Source: Liolophura sinensis (taxonomy: Eukaryota; Mollusca; Polyplacophora; Chitonida; Chitonidae). Taken from it: a DNA stretch of 64,000 nucleotides. Shown one piece after another: positions 11,295 to 22,994 of this stretch. How positions within the stretch are numbered: the first letter of the stretch is position 1; every line of letters starts with the position of its first letter. The translations under genes and the position numbers were made by a program. The stretch is from the NCBI RefSeq assembly GCF_032854445.1, contig NC_088304.1, positions 22,147,704 to 22,211,703 on the forward strand, in the 5' to 3' direction. The notes beneath the pieces were generated by a model. The model was not told where the DNA came from. It saw nothing but the letters and a program-made list of their open reading frames with translations, and searched no databases.

Positions 11295-11361
11295 CCTCTT
11301 CACTGTAGACGACACGTATCACAGACAAAATGGTGAAAAAATACACATCCGTCAGACTCAT
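11295..11361 (-). pseudogene. CTLD-PAN gene 1, exon 1 (intact leader of a broken gene)
   Basis: An ATG opens 22 codons encoding a hydrophobic leader (core F-F-T-I-L-S-V-I), followed by a phase-1 donor (GAGG/GTAAGG). It is 67 nt, identical in length to the module 2 leader exon. This exon shows no lesion, but exons 2, 3 and 4 of the same module are broken. Confidence 0.75.
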
Positions 11362-11862
11362 TTTTTCAGACTTTGCCCTTTCGATATTATGTGTTCTCGA
11401 CCATACCGTTCAACAGTGGCTACTCTAGTGAAGTAAACATCTAGCATAAACCTTATCAATAATGGATAACTGCATACAAGTAACGTACTTGTATATCCCG
11501 TGTGCTGTTTGTAAGTATAATGTTATCCCAACACAATGTAAAATATAAAGACTACGACATAGACAGTGAATAAAAACAGGGTCAACAGTGGGATAGTGGG
11601 CAAATGATAAACACGTAACCGAAGAAATACGGCTTCTTGCCAATTTACCTCTGTTAGAGTTTCATGTTGAGTGTTCATGTAAATATTTGAACAGGAGACA
11701 TATCCAGTCCCGGACACCATGACTTAAGCAGAGCTAGATAACAGTGGAAATTGCATATTTGTAAACGTCACTGGTCTAGAATTACTCGAAAAGCTGTGTT
11801 GTCATGACGTTCAATAAACAGTTACATGAAAACAACTCAAAGGGGCCAAGCCTCTTTACCAT
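11362..11862 (-). promoter_or_regulatory. Conserved region upstream of exon 1, module 1
   Basis: About 500 bp upstream of the leader exon is conserved in four modules (here, 23,633-24,125, 36,654-37,150 and about 45,136-45,605) and ends in the same CAAAGGGGCCAAGCCTCTTT motif. Position suggests a promoter and 5' UTR. I could not place a TATA box or start site with confidence. Confidence 0.4.
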
Positions 11863-12756
11863 CAGACTGTTGACAGACCTCCCCACGTACTGCTGTACAC
11901 GCGTATCAGATGGGTTGTTCACAACAATTCAGTCAAACATAATAATATTCTGGTAAATGGAATAAAATTACTGATTGCTCTCAATAATTTAGGTAAAAGT
12001 AACATATTATAAAATCCTGGTGATTTACAATTACTGACTGGATTGGTCAGAATAGACGAAAAACAAAAAGAAATGATGGGACTCTCAGATACAGCGCTTT
12101 ATTATCACAGAACAACGTCGTGTTCTGAAAATAGAACATAAAAATACAAAATACACCACACAGTGGTCATCGTCTATCACAAAATGCAATACTCACATCT
12201 AAACAATGAGTTGTTTCCTTTAAATATCACACTGCCCCTATACCCTTTACAATTAAAAGGTATACCCATCACCCACGTCTAAATATTTCTAATTTTTCTT
12301 TAAGCAGTAAGGCATTAATTTTAAAGCACATTTTTCATCCTTATAATTATACAAACAAATTCCCCTGTAACTACAGTTCAAAGATATAAACTACATACTT
12401 TGAAATAGTTTTTTATTCATCGTATGTCGAACCTTTCAGCAAGAGCTAAAATACCTGCCGCGTCGACTAACGGCAGCTGAATGGTGACTTAGAATGCACT
12501 TATTCAGCACTTGTGTATTTAGCGCTTGCCGGCAGTCTAACAGTTGTTAAATAACTTGAACTATAAACCGGGTAATAAAATAATTCACCAACGTCCTCAA
12601 ACAATGAATTGACTGATTACCTAAAGAGTGGATCCCTGTAGATCAATCGACCAAGTGTAACGGCGCACCGCGTGGTCCAGACGGAGTTGGCACGAGCAAA
12701 TGCTGCACTTTTGCACTAACACTTGCCACAGCGCCATAGGCAAAGGGAGGTAATAA
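11863..12756. other. Intergenic spacer, homologous to 30.4-31.3 kb
   Basis: This matches 30,415-31,305 closely (for example AAACAACGTCGTGTTCTGAAAA-type and GGCAAAGGGAGGTAAT phrases). No gene was seen. It lies between the module 1 leader region and the module 2 terminal exon. Confidence 0.6.
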
Positions 12757-13676
12757 AGTCATTTTTTTCACATAGTTGCTGAAGTAAATGTCTTATATTA
12801 TGACATTTAATTGTCAGATAAATTGCCTATATTTTGATGTATGCTTTGACACTTTTGGCTTGTAACTGAGTAGAAAAGTCTTCTTAAAAATGTATATTTT
12901 TCTAAATGGTTGCTTTTGAAAAGTCTAAAGTGCTCTGTCAATGTGATTTTTTAAACTTTTCTTGCAGATAAACATCTTGTCTTTCCATAGCAGTTGACCT
13001 GATGGAGATATCTTGAACGGTATATGTTCTGCCAAGCTTCAAAGTTTACCCTTCAGAGTTTTTTTACCCTTAAAAAAAGGACACATGTCCAAGATGGGGG
13101 TACCCCAACTTGAATTCATCCAACTCCAAAGTTTCTGCATGTATCAAGCCCTAATTTTTGCCTGTGAGGTTCAGAAGTGTCAGGAATCATGTGGTGCAAA
13201 AATTATTGATTTTGAAACAAGTTGGCTGGTGTGATAGAACACAGACCCCCATTACAGCTTCCGTTTTTCGGAAACGATTGCAAACGATTGTAGTTCTGTG
13301 AATTTTAGGGTATAAAGTCTTTTTTTGCTCCCAGGCGTCCATTTTTGGTGCACAGGTGCATGCTTGGTATTAAAATGCTGGAAACTGTCTAAACTTTGAG
13401 GAGGTATGAGCTTTATTGATGAAAGTTTGAAATTCTGGGTGAGAGGACACAAGGTGTGAGGCCGTGATGAGGCTGCGAGTGACGTCCCCTTGGCGTTGCT
13501 AGGCACGCCTCCCGGCTGCCGGCATGGAAAGGTCCAGATTTTGACAGTCAACCTATGTCAAGATTTTTATGGATTCTTTCTCACCAAAGCTTACTGGCCA
13601 CAGAACGTTTGGGACTGAGCTACAGCGCTAGACGTTAATATTGTCGCTTATGGAAAATTAATGGGAGTCCGAGGCC
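12757..13676. mobile_element. Unclassified insertion, about 920 bp
   Basis: The spacer copy at 31.3 kb passes directly from GGGAGGTAAT through about 12 bases to AAATTCCGACCAGG. Here about 920 bp separate the same two phrases. The right half (13,243-13,676) is repeated at 63,368-63,814. It contains a 99-codon minus-strand frame also largely open in the second copy. I found no transposase motif, inverted termini or tail that would assign a class. Confidence 0.6.
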
Positions 13677-13962
13677 AAATTCCGACCAGGGTGTTCTCAA
13701 GACTTTAGTTAAAAGTAACATATGATAATATCCTGGTTATTGAAATTAATTATTGGGTTGTGCTCGATAATTTAGTTAAAAGCAACATATAATAATATCC
13801 TGGTTATTGAAATAAATTACTGGATTGTTCTTAACAGTTTAGTTGAAAGTAACATACATGTATAAGTAACTGGAATTAATCACTGGATTATCCTCAACAT
13901 CTTAGTTAAAAGTGACATATGATAATATCGTGGTAATTGACATTATTTACTGGTTCTTATAA

Positions 13963-13968
13963 TTTATT
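13963..13968 (-). terminator. PolyA signal of CTLD-PAN gene 2
   Basis: AATAAA on the minus strand lies 20 bases after the TGA of exon 4. The same signal is at the same distance in modules 3 (31,410) and 5 (46,037). Confidence 0.65.
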
Positions 13969-13987
13969 AAACATCCATTTTACAGTA

Positions 13988-14208
13988 TCAAATCATCACA
14001 ACTTGCCATACGTTCCATGCTGAATTCGTCACGCCTTCAATTTTGTTTTCGGTGCCTGCAAACCCTCGGCATTGGCCAGTTTGGGTGTTGTAGTTGAAAA
14101 CACGACAAGGGTGCAGGCAGAAGCGGGAACACATTGTAGGTGCAAACGTTCTCTTCTCGAATAGTTGATCATCTTGGATCAGAAAATCCCGCTTCACAAT
14201 CATGGAAA
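13988..14208 (-). CDS. CTLD-PAN gene 2, exon 4 (PAN/Apple-like tail and stop)
   Basis: This terminal exon gives residues 176-247 of gene 2. The acceptor is TTCAG before TTTCCATG and the intron is phase 1, so TT completes the codon begun in exon 3. The core has cysteines at about 201, 205, 209 and 221 around the phrase CRVFNYNTQTGQC. That phrase is the hallmark of PAN/Apple modules, which bind proteins or sugars in secreted proteins. The domain is short, about 60 residues against 75-90 for a full PAN domain. The exon ends V-V-M-I-stop, with a polyA signal 20 bases on. It is nearly identical to the module 3 copy and similar to the module 5 copy. Assignment to PAN is by motif only. Confidence 0.75.
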
Positions 14209-14759
14209 CTGAACAAACACACCATTTAGTCTAACAACAACAGCTACGAGTGTCCGCCATAACCTGAGTTCAGCAAATATGTCGAAATGGAAAACCAACA
14301 AAATATAGAACCCAACAATAAACAGGGCTTCACACCTCGTGATAACGTAATTATCTTAGATTTAAATGAGACTTAGTCATACTTTAAAACGATTTTTTTG
14401 CGATAAAATTTTAGCTTCTCAAGAGAATTTTTATTATCTGTAGAATACGTGTACAACAAGATGTCACCAATTTAGGCTTGTGATAAAAGAATGAATGGTT
14501 TAGTTTTCAAAGACTAAAATTGTCTAACTTACCTCTAGTCTTATGGAGATTTTGTGGACGATAGCACTGAGGTATTTTAGGCTCTGGCGAAACACAACAT
14601 ATAGAAATCTGATAAAAGTTGAATTAAGCAATTTTCACCTAAAATGTTTAACTTGAGCGTGACTTTGCCCTTTTGAATTTTTGTAAAAAGTCAAATTTGA
14701 ATAAAATTCGATGTAGCGGCATAACCTTGTTTCCTCCTAGCCGAATGTTATGCTGAACC

Positions 14760-15505
14760 ATTACAACACTAGATTCGTATAACATCTGGTAGCAAGAGGT
14801 AAAATTGAGTGAATTTTGCGACCGGCTTACGAAAGTGACGAAGAAGTCGCCAAACGCTCGGGAAGATTGGTAAATGATTCGTAAAAAAGGGGTGAATAAG
14901 CTAAAAGAAAGTCAGGAGCATTCTTAACTCTGTCGTGAGTACTTCGTAAGTGTGTCGTAAATTCGTATTGATTTGGAAGTATCTATTCTGTCTTAATCGG
15001 TTAATTTTGAGAACCGCTACGTCACAGTGATGCTTCCCGAATGATTACGTTACCGTCTCCACTGCAACCGACATCTTTCTCATTATTTACCAAGCTCTTA
15101 CGGATACTTACAAATCATTACAAACTTACGTCCAGTTACGAAATATTTAACTCTTGGAAATTTTCGCCGACATGAAAAATAGAACACGAATGCAAAGACG
15201 AGTATTTTGCGACCTCAGTTTGTAACACTTCGGCAAAAAAAATTCGTCAGTCTTTGCAAAAACTTGGTAAATATTGGCTAAGCTGTCGGTTATAATCGTA
15301 AAGGTAACACAATAATTCCGGAAGCATCGCTTTATCGTAACGGTTCTCAAAATCAGCGGATAATTGCGAATGGATACGAAATTACAATGGACTTACGAAG
15401 TACCTACAGTAGAGTTAAGAAAGGTCAAAATTTTCGCGAAAGGTCTTTTTCGCGAACCTATTACGAATCATTCCCAACGTTTTGCAGCTTGTTTGTTTCT
15501 TTGGT
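14760..15505. mobile_element. Palindromic MITE-like element, copy b
   Basis: This has the same arms as copy a: left about 14,760-15,150, right about 15,230-15,505, folding on a centre near 15,190. It lies in the intron between exons 4 and 3 of gene 2, at the position equivalent to copy a in module 1. Confidence 0.75.
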
Positions 15506-15654
15506 TCACCATGGTTTAAACAGAATCAAGTAAAAAGAAATGCTCAGACATGTTAACTGCAATACATATTTGAAGTCATTTGCTTAGATTTACCCAAAGT
15601 GCCGTACTGCCATCGCATTTAATATACAGGGGCTGTAAGAGGAAACGTTGTAAG

Positions 15655-15785
15655 AGGAAAGGTCTACCAGCAGCCAGCGGGTTGTCGTGGGTTTACCCCG
15701 GGCTCTGCTCGGTTTCCTCCCACCATAATGCTGGCCTTCGTCGTATAAGTGAAATATTCTTGAATACGGCGTAAAACACCACATT
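15655..15785 (+). mobile_element. SINE-A, 3' half
   Basis: The middle and tail of SINE-A are present in sense orientation (CCGGGCTCTGCTCGGTTTCC, GGCGTAAAACACCA). The tRNA-like head is absent. Confidence 0.75.
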
Positions 15786-16257
15786 AATATACAAGCACAT
15801 ATAACACTTACTTTGAAGCCAACTTCTGAAATGTTTTACCTGAAGTTCGCGTTCCGGTCATCATGGCACTAGCTGGAACCTCATCTGGGATAGATTCTCC
15901 TTTGAAGTCTTTGTCGACATCTTGAGCCACATCACAAACAGTACATGAATGAAAAGATATACGTGATGTGTAACTAATGCAAGGTTGTCTACGCTAAAAT
16001 GACTGGCGACCCGGTTTGTTTTCTGTGTTTTGTATGACGGCCCGAAAGTTGGAGATCACGTAATCACGAGGAAAAAGCCCTGTCAAATTTTAAGGTCAAG
16101 GCCTTTCGCTTATATGTGACCGACCTTCAGCGTGCGACAAATGTCACCCCAGAGATAAATATAGAGTAATAATTTAGTGGATCGCAAGGCATCGCAACAT
16201 GAGAGAGGAAGTGCACAAGATATGTGCAAATAACATTTTGTAGCAGAGAGAAAGTTT

Positions 16258-16522
16258 ACTTATTTATTTGATAGGTGTTTTACGCCGTACTCAAGAATAT
16301 CGCAATTATGCGATGGCGGCCAGCATTATGGTGGGAGGAAACCGGGCAGAGCCCGAGGGAGGCCCACGACCATCCGCACGTTGTTGACAGAACTTCCCAC
16401 GTACGGCCGGAGAGGAAACCAACATGAGGTGGACTTGAACTCATAGCGACCGCATTGGTGAGAGACTCCTGGGTGATAACGCTGCGCTAGCGCGCTGACA
16501 AAATGAGCTACGGGGGCCCCCA
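16258..16522 (-). mobile_element. SINE-A, full length
   Basis: This is a complete minus-strand copy from the TTTATTTGATAGGTGTTTTA tail to a CTGACAAAATGAGC head. The A-box region is slightly degraded. Confidence 0.85.
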
Positions 16523-17361
16523 GAAAAGAATTAAACTTGTGTGAAATAGATTTATATTCCAGTATGAATGAATAGTAAGGATTTCTGTTGCTGTGTTTGC
16601 GGGAAATATGACGAGCAGGGGAGAAATTGATACACAAAACAGCGTGAGAGACAGATTTACTGTTCGGCATGTTGCTAAATGATACAGAAGGTAAAAACAT
16701 CCGCAATTTAAGTCATTTTAGTAAGGCTCTAGAATGAAAAATATCATCAAGTAGCCAGAAAAAAGAATGCTATCACGTCAACAAGATTCTGTGAAGACTT
16801 GTGGCAAAATTCAGATTAAAATCATTTAATAATGGTGTGGTGTTTATTAAAACATAACACTTTCTTGACCTTACATATTTGTTATATTAGCCAATGATTG
16901 TAAATACAAAGTGTGGAATTGGTTGAGATAATAAGAATATTAGCTCCCAATGAGTCCAATAACTTCTGTCAATGTGAGTAAGACAATCAACGGAAGTAGT
17001 ATCAGTGAACAAGAAAATGTAGGATTGTGGGATTGATTATATACAACAAATTTCATGTTGTCCGTCGAAGCAGTTTGAAATAACAATGTATGTTTAAGGT
17101 AACAAGTGTTGAATAACCATGTTGCCGATGCATTGGGACAGTCTACAGTCATTTGCATTTGGATGAGGAGCACGGTTTTACATAGCAGTAGCACAACACT
17201 TCAGTCATCCTACAGGTCATACACTTGTGTTTTAGACTGAAAATTTTGTTCAATATTAGATGCATAGCCAACCTCATTCCCATGTTTATCAGATGCAATT
17301 CCTCATTCTGTGGATAATTTGATTTTACTATGAAAACTTTTGACATACTCTTTAATTACTC
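16523..17361. other. Intron sequence of gene 2, no exon seen
   Basis: This is shared with 5.1-6.08 kb of module 1. Open frames here are not conserved between the copies. Confidence 0.55.
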
Positions 17362-17606
17362 CATTAGTGAGTTACGCCGTACTCAAGGAGATTTCACTTA
17401 TGTGACGTCGATCAGCCTTATTTCGGAAAGAAACCGGGCAGAGCCCCGGGGAAACCCGCAACAATCCGCAGGCTGCTGTCACACATTCCCACGAACGGCC
17501 GGAGAGGAAGCCAACATGAGCTGTACTTCAACTCACAGCGACATGGGATCACAGCACATCATTGCGCCGCGCTAGCGCGCTAACCACCTCGGCCACGGAG
17601 CACATC
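17362..17606 (-). mobile_element. SINE-A, full length
   Basis: This is a minus-strand copy 190 bp downstream (gene sense) of exon 3. It is the parent-type copy of the internally deleted one at 6,084-6,221. Confidence 0.8.
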
Positions 17607-17798
17607 ACCCTCCCTCCCCCCTCCCACTCGCATCTTATTTTGTGCGCGTTTACCTCAGAGTAAGATTTGGTATTTCATTGTCGTGTAGAACGTTTTTTTT
17701 TTTAATCTATTTAAGTTTGAAATAATGACAAGTAGTACATTGTACAACTGTCTTAAATATCAAGGCATGAAGTTAAAAAGAATAAAAATGTTTCTTAC

Positions 17799-17990
17799 CA
17801 TGCTCACAGACATAAGGATACTCATCGTGACAGTAGAATTCTTCCCACCAATAGTCAACGGTACTCGATCCTGGTAGATACCCAACGCCTGCAGTGAGAC
17901 ACTTCGGCTTTGAGCTAAATTTGAACCAGAATTTCACTTCTCTTGCAGCAACTGCAACAATCCTCCAGAGATCACCACGAACTGGAGTGC
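17799..17990 (-). CDS. CTLD-PAN gene 2, exon 3 (second half of C-type lectin-like domain)
   Basis: This gives residues 112-174 of gene 2. The acceptor is AAAG before GCACTCC, the donor is CATG/GTAAGA, and both introns are phase 1. It joins exon 2 as Y-W-T-D-G-T-P-V and encodes the closing half of a CTLD, with cysteines at about 141, 164 and 172 and the terminal phrase E-Y-P-Y-V-C-E. In the family, the last cysteine pairs with the one at about 67 and the other two pair with each other. The canonical calcium/sugar motifs (EPN or QPD, and WND) are not present: the equivalent place reads D-Y-W-W-E-E. Classical calcium-dependent sugar binding is therefore not supported. The module 1 copy has a stop and a 6-bp deletion. 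Confidence 0.85.
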
Positions 17991-18634
17991 CTTTGGGCGA
18001 AATAAGAGAAGAGTAATGCCCGTTAATAAAATATATACCATCTGCCTTCCTTATGCGTAAAGCAGATTTTAACAGTGTACTTCAGCACTGTTCAACCTTA
18101 ACGGAATACTCTCAGTGTATCATCGGCCGATGATCGGATGTGGTGCGGATCCTACGCGGATCTCACGGCCATCATGGAAGGACCATGTGCGGATATTGAC
18201 TACACGCTGAATGCAACTTCCGTGGATCTTGATCGATGGGTACATACATGTATAGTCTCATTCAGACTGTTTTACGGCACTTAAACCTTTGTTTGCATGC
18301 TATCTATTAACGTGACACGATGTACTTTCACTGACTAAGGCAGGCGCAGTGAGAAGAGCTTTATTACCGACTGCTCTATCAATGACCTGCTCTTAATTCA
18401 GTAAATGAGGCGACGCTGTTCGAAACTTTGGCACTGATTCACGGAGAACACGGATTTTAAATTTCTTACCGGGGTTCGTGTGGGTGCGATGTCTTGCGTT
18501 TTAGTTGCATGCATTTCGTGGCTGGAAATTCCTTTTTATGTATCGGGTAGATGTTAATGAAGTTACGCTGCGTGTATCTAATCTTACTTAATGGTTGCCA
18601 GTTTCCAGGGACACATGGTATCTGTTATATAATC
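17991..18634. other. Intron 2 of gene 2, first part
   Basis: This is close to 6,569-6,960 in module 1 and then diverges. No exon was seen. Confidence 0.55.
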
Positions 18635-18835
18635 TTGTGATACGGTGGCCCATTGTGTGATGTGGTGGACCACTGTGTGATATTTTGGACCATTGTGCGA
18701 TGTGGTGGCCTATTCTGTGACGCGGTGGCCCATTGTTTGACGTGGTGGCCCATTGTGTGACGCGGTGGCCCTTTGTGTCATGTTGGGACCTGTTGTGTCA
18801 TGTTGTCACCTATTGTGTTATGTTGTGATCTAATA
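18635..18835 (+). repeat. 20-bp minisatellite in intron 2 of gene 2
   Basis: About ten imperfect units of the GTGATGTGGTGGCCCATTGT type are present, grading into TGTTGTGACCTATTGTGT-like units at the right. Module 1 holds only about four units of the latter type. Confidence 0.8.
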
Positions 18836-18857
18836 TGTAATACCAGATCTAAGCAAC

Positions 18858-19110
18858 AAGAGTGAGTGAGTGAGTGTTTGGGGTTTAACGTCGTACTTAA
18901 CAATTTTCATATTCAATTTTCAGTCATATGACGACAAAAGGAATCCTTAGGGTGTATGTACGTGTAATGTTGCAGGTCGAAATTCCACCGCTCTTTCATC
19001 TAGTGCTGCTTCACTGAGACGCAAGTAAGCCGCCCCACCCGTGTCATTATACTGATACGGATCAACCACGCTGTACTATCCCTTAATGCTGAACGCCAAG
19101 CGAGGGAGGT
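18858..19110 (-). mobile_element. SINE-B, head-truncated
   Basis: This is the paralogue of the copy at 7,350-7,612, with the same tail ((CACT)n, GACGTTAAACCCC in complement) and the same missing head. Confidence 0.8.
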
Positions 19111-20963
19111 ACAACGTAAGGCATTGAATCGGCCCCAGTGAGAGAACCTGTGCGCCACAAGTAGCAAAAATGACTAGCTGTGAGTGACAGCTACTTACAC
19201 ACTCGTCAAACCACGTCTTTTTTCAGTTCTGTTTCACTCTTTTCCTGTTGTGTGAATAGGTATGCGACTTGTAAAGCTCCAAGCATTCACGTAAGCAATG
19301 TATGGGTCATAAAATCGAAGAATTGTAGCCCGGCTCCAGTCATCCTAAAATATCTTTCCTTTTGCATCAAGACACCGCAGAATTGTGATAATCACTTCGC
19401 CACAAATGTAACTTGCTGAAAAATAGTTTCGAGCACGCAGCTATGCACCAATCAATAAAACAAATGCGTAACAAAGGCAACTTTCAGATTTACACTTTAG
19501 CTACGTATAACATGAGATCTTTACATATTAACGGGAAAGACGTAATCGTCCGTTACTTTTGAATCACAATCTGATCGGTAAGGGTCTTTAACGCTCGTCA
19601 TTTTCAAACTGTATCTAATACCGCTTAACCTGGGACTAGGGGCCGTAAAGGTAGCCATGCTAATTACATCAGCATAATGCCTTTATGAACAGTTGCAATT
19701 AAAGCGCGACTGAGATACTTGTTTAATTGTTATTTGACATGGAACTCAAGAATTTGAACTTTGATATGGAATTCATGCCTGGAATATCCATTGTCTGCCG
19801 GGCATCATTGAAAACTGAAGACCGCTTCTCTCTTGTGTGTTACCGGCTTTATTTCTTATTTGTATAATTTCTTACATACCTTTGTCTTTGGGAGTTTGTG
19901 TTAAACGTTGTTTTGGAAATGGATCTTGCGATTATCGACTTGGAACGCCCTTTACGGACTACGAATGGTTTAGGAATGTCGGACTTGACGCTTATATGTT
20001 AATACTACTTTTAACTAGTGATCAACAAATGCTCTCAGCCAGGCTTGACGTTTAATTTCGCTATGGTTGATAAAAGTAAAACCACAACTTAAGCATTGAT
20101 GATAACACTTATCTTATGCAAGATGACCTTTATCACATAAAATTGTGTTTCCAAAGAAGAAAAAGATAGAGTTACAAAGATTTGAACCTGTTCTCAGTAG
20201 CAACTTTGTTAGTCCACTATACTATGGAGGCTGCCTGACAGACTATCGCAGAAATACGGATTACAGACCTGCCAAAAACATGACAAAGCTGACCACATTA
20301 TAAAGTTTATGTTTTACATATGAAGACGAATGTTAACCAAGTTAGTAAATGTCCACATTAGAAAATCTCAGTAAAGATATTTTTCTGGTTAACGTTGATC
20401 TCTACACAGTAAATTGAAAACCCAATGCCTCGTTCGAACGAGTGTGCATTTTTGGCGGGTTATCACTATGTAAGCTATCCTTTGTGGCCATAACTTTTAT
20501 GAATGCTTCGGCCACTATTTGTACTCCTGATATGGAAATTTACAAAATTGTTTCGGGATTTTGAGATTTGCGCTTTCTTATCGTACCTTTCTGGGACCGA
20601 TTCTCCGCCTTACCGTACCAGATCTTTTAACAAAGCCTGGTGTTTGAATGATTCTAAAATATTCTCTGTTATTGTGGCAGATTGGTCTACTAAATACAGC
20701 CCACGCATTCCATTAACTCAATGTAAAGATTGCTTTGGACTAATGGGATTTTATGTGGAATATAACAGTTTTATGTTCAAATAACAGACTACCCTCTAGC
20801 ATCACTCAGGCAACAGATTTTTTGCCAAAATTAACAGATTAATTTTCTGAGAAACATTGACACCAAAAATCAAATTGGCAGAAAATTGTAGATAAACACA
20901 CTACAGAATCGAACGGGTGATAGTTACATGTAGTCATTAAATACAAATCGTCAAACTTATTAC
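19111..20963. other. Intron 2 of gene 2, remaining part
   Basis: This is shared with 7.6-8.2 kb (module 1) and with 41.0-42.23 kb (module 4). No exon or element was recognised. Confidence 0.55.
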
Positions 20964-21227
20964 CATCTGTCCAGTAAACGTCTCCATATCGTTCTTTTGC
21001 ACGAGTCCATACTCTCAAACGTTCTTCAGTTACAAAAACAGCAGACACCTTTTCCTTATTGCTCGCCTTGAACAGCTGCCCACCCCTGGCTCGACAATCA
21101 CTGGCCGCAGCTGACCACGTGAGTTTCTCCATGTGTACGGTGTAACAAAAGTTTTCATGAATCACATTCCTCAATCCGTCAAATTCGTTACACCAGTCTT
21201 CTATTGAGATGTGGTCAAGGCGATTGT
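20964..21227 (-). CDS. CTLD-PAN gene 2, exon 2 (first half of C-type lectin-like domain)
   Basis: This gives residues 24-110 of gene 2. The acceptor is TTTTTCAG before ACAATCGCC and the donor is GATG/GTAATA, both phase 1. It opens with an N-terminal extension holding E-D-W-C (Cys about 35) and N-F-C-Y (Cys about 50). This extra pair is typical of long-form CTLDs. The signature L-T-W-S-A-A-A-S-D-C follows (Cys about 67), then G-G-Q-L. The exon ends at V-Y-W-T-D, which continues in exon 3. It is 264 nt, the same length as in module 5. The product is probably a secreted lectin-like protein, with the ligand unknown. Confidence 0.9.
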
Positions 21228-22994
21228 CTGAAAAACAGTCTTAGAAGAAAGGGCAGTATAAAGTTTGTATATTTGGCAATGCATTCATTACTTTAAAAGA
21301 GAGCTGATTTACAGATATTTGATATTTCGAAACACTTAGTATGAGAATCTCCGCACCGAAATAAATATTTGTATAACAGCTCTTAACCAAGAAAAATTCC
21401 ACGCCCTCCTTAAGTCATTCCACATGAATACTTACGTGAATATACACTGATTCGCACATGCAATCGCCGAAAAAAATGGTCTATGTACAAATACAGCGTC
21501 AGAAATTCTGCTCAAAAAGTTTGAGGCATTCCAATAAGTTAAGGCTCAGACAAGGGATTCAGCAATGTAGTACAGCACAGAGAGTAAAACCAGCACGTCG
21601 ACGACAGTGTGATAGCTGGAAAATAGTCACACGACACCGGTTAAATACCGACTCTTTCTCGTTCACTTGACCACATATTGCTGGCTTCAAACAATCCATA
21701 TATAGCAAACGCTGTGAACGGCATTTACCGACCTTGACTGGGTTTAAAGGAAACCAAAGGCTCTCCAGATGGTACATCTCATATGGACCAAAATTTCTAC
21801 AAAGACTAAAAACGGTTTTCTCTCTCACAGACTTCACAGGAGGGATCGTTTTCGAGTTCGACGTTGTATATTATCCTTACATGGCCAACAATATACCGAA
21901 GAGTCCTTGATGTGGTGTGTACATATCTCGCCTGGTAGCAATTATTAGGGCGCTTTCAGCCAACGTCACAAGTTATTACTACAGAAACTAGTGTGTCAAG
22001 GCTATTCCATCGAACGCTTGTCTCCCAAGTTTCTTAAGTTTTACAATCGCACAGTTCTCTTGTGAGTAATTATGGACAGAGCGTACAGAATCTCTGGCGC
22101 TCTGCTTTATAATAGTGTCTTATTACGTTTAGCTCTGGGCTAGGGTTCGTATATTCATGGAGTTAATTAGATCGCCACGTTGGAACAGATACAATCAAAG
22201 GGCATCTGCGAAACATACTTTATTATCGATAACTGATATTCTAGCATAGGTACACGATTTTTCACTCAGTTGCCTAGAACATATCTTGCGTCCTTCCAAC
22301 ATAACTGAAAACCGATTGATTAATTTTTCTGTCCAAATTTCATACTTTATAAACTTTCTTAGTTGTTTGATGGTTTGTGTTAAACGTTGTTTTGGGAAAT
22401 TGGCCTTGCGATGATTGACAGGTAATGTCTATGTTGGATGACGGTTGGTATACGAATCAATAGTAACAAATTACACGCAGTGGCATCCATGTACTTATCT
22501 CTATGTATTTATGGTGATACATGTTTAAGTATTTTAACTACTTTTTCTATTACATCACTATGACGTTAAATAAGTAATAATTGTGAGAAAGCGCGAGTTC
22601 AAGAACGTGAAAAAGGTCATGTTTGTGATGTAAATATAAAAATGTAAAGCATATAAAAGGAGTGAACCCGGACACGAATACTGACGGACAGATGGACAAA
22701 GTCGTTATAACATAATAAACTCCGCAAAAGGGCAGGGGCTTAAAAAAAAATGGATAATAGCATATCTAACGTGAACCTTCATTTGAGCGCGTCTCCTTCT
22801 TACACGAAAATGTCCAAGTCTTCATAGTAACATTTTTATATGAAAGCCCACTGACACCGTCACCTCGTCTTTTCTTCTTGTGCAGAAAAGAAATGCTACA
22901 TTTTACCGGATAATTGACGAACGTCTCTTACTGATATACTTGTGTCGTCAACGTGACAATTGACGTTAACTACCGCTGCCCAGGTATACCTCAC
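21228..22994. other. Intron 1 of gene 2
   Basis: This is shared with 9.3-10.45 kb and 42.27-43.1 kb. The open frame at about 21,640-21,837 is not conserved as a frame in module 4. Confidence 0.55.

Larger units (their letters stand above)
2345..13685 (-). repeat. Tandem gene module 1 (pseudogenised)
   Basis: This block carries, in plus-strand order, exon 4, a palindromic element, SINEs, exon 3, exon 2 (broken), exon 1 and its upstream region. The same order recurs in module 2. Long stretches, including introns, are highly similar by eye to module 2 (for example 6.36-6.95 kb against 17.77-18.4 kb, and 9.5-10.3 kb against 21.44-22.27 kb). Duplication therefore covered the whole gene, not only the exons. 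Confidence 0.8.

Noticed and set aside
11523-11720. A 65-codon frame upstream of the leader, also at 23,795-23,992 and 36,816-37,010
   Set aside because: The ATG is lost in module 3, module 4 has a stop and a 1-nt deletion, and differences between copies change amino acids freely. It is more likely conserved promoter/5' UTR.
21640-21837. A frame in intron 1 similar to 9,738-9,932 that could be an extra exon
   Set aside because: Modules 1 and 2 are simply very similar there. The module 4 copy at 42.3-42.5 kb has frame-changing indels, and the four-exon gene is complete without it.
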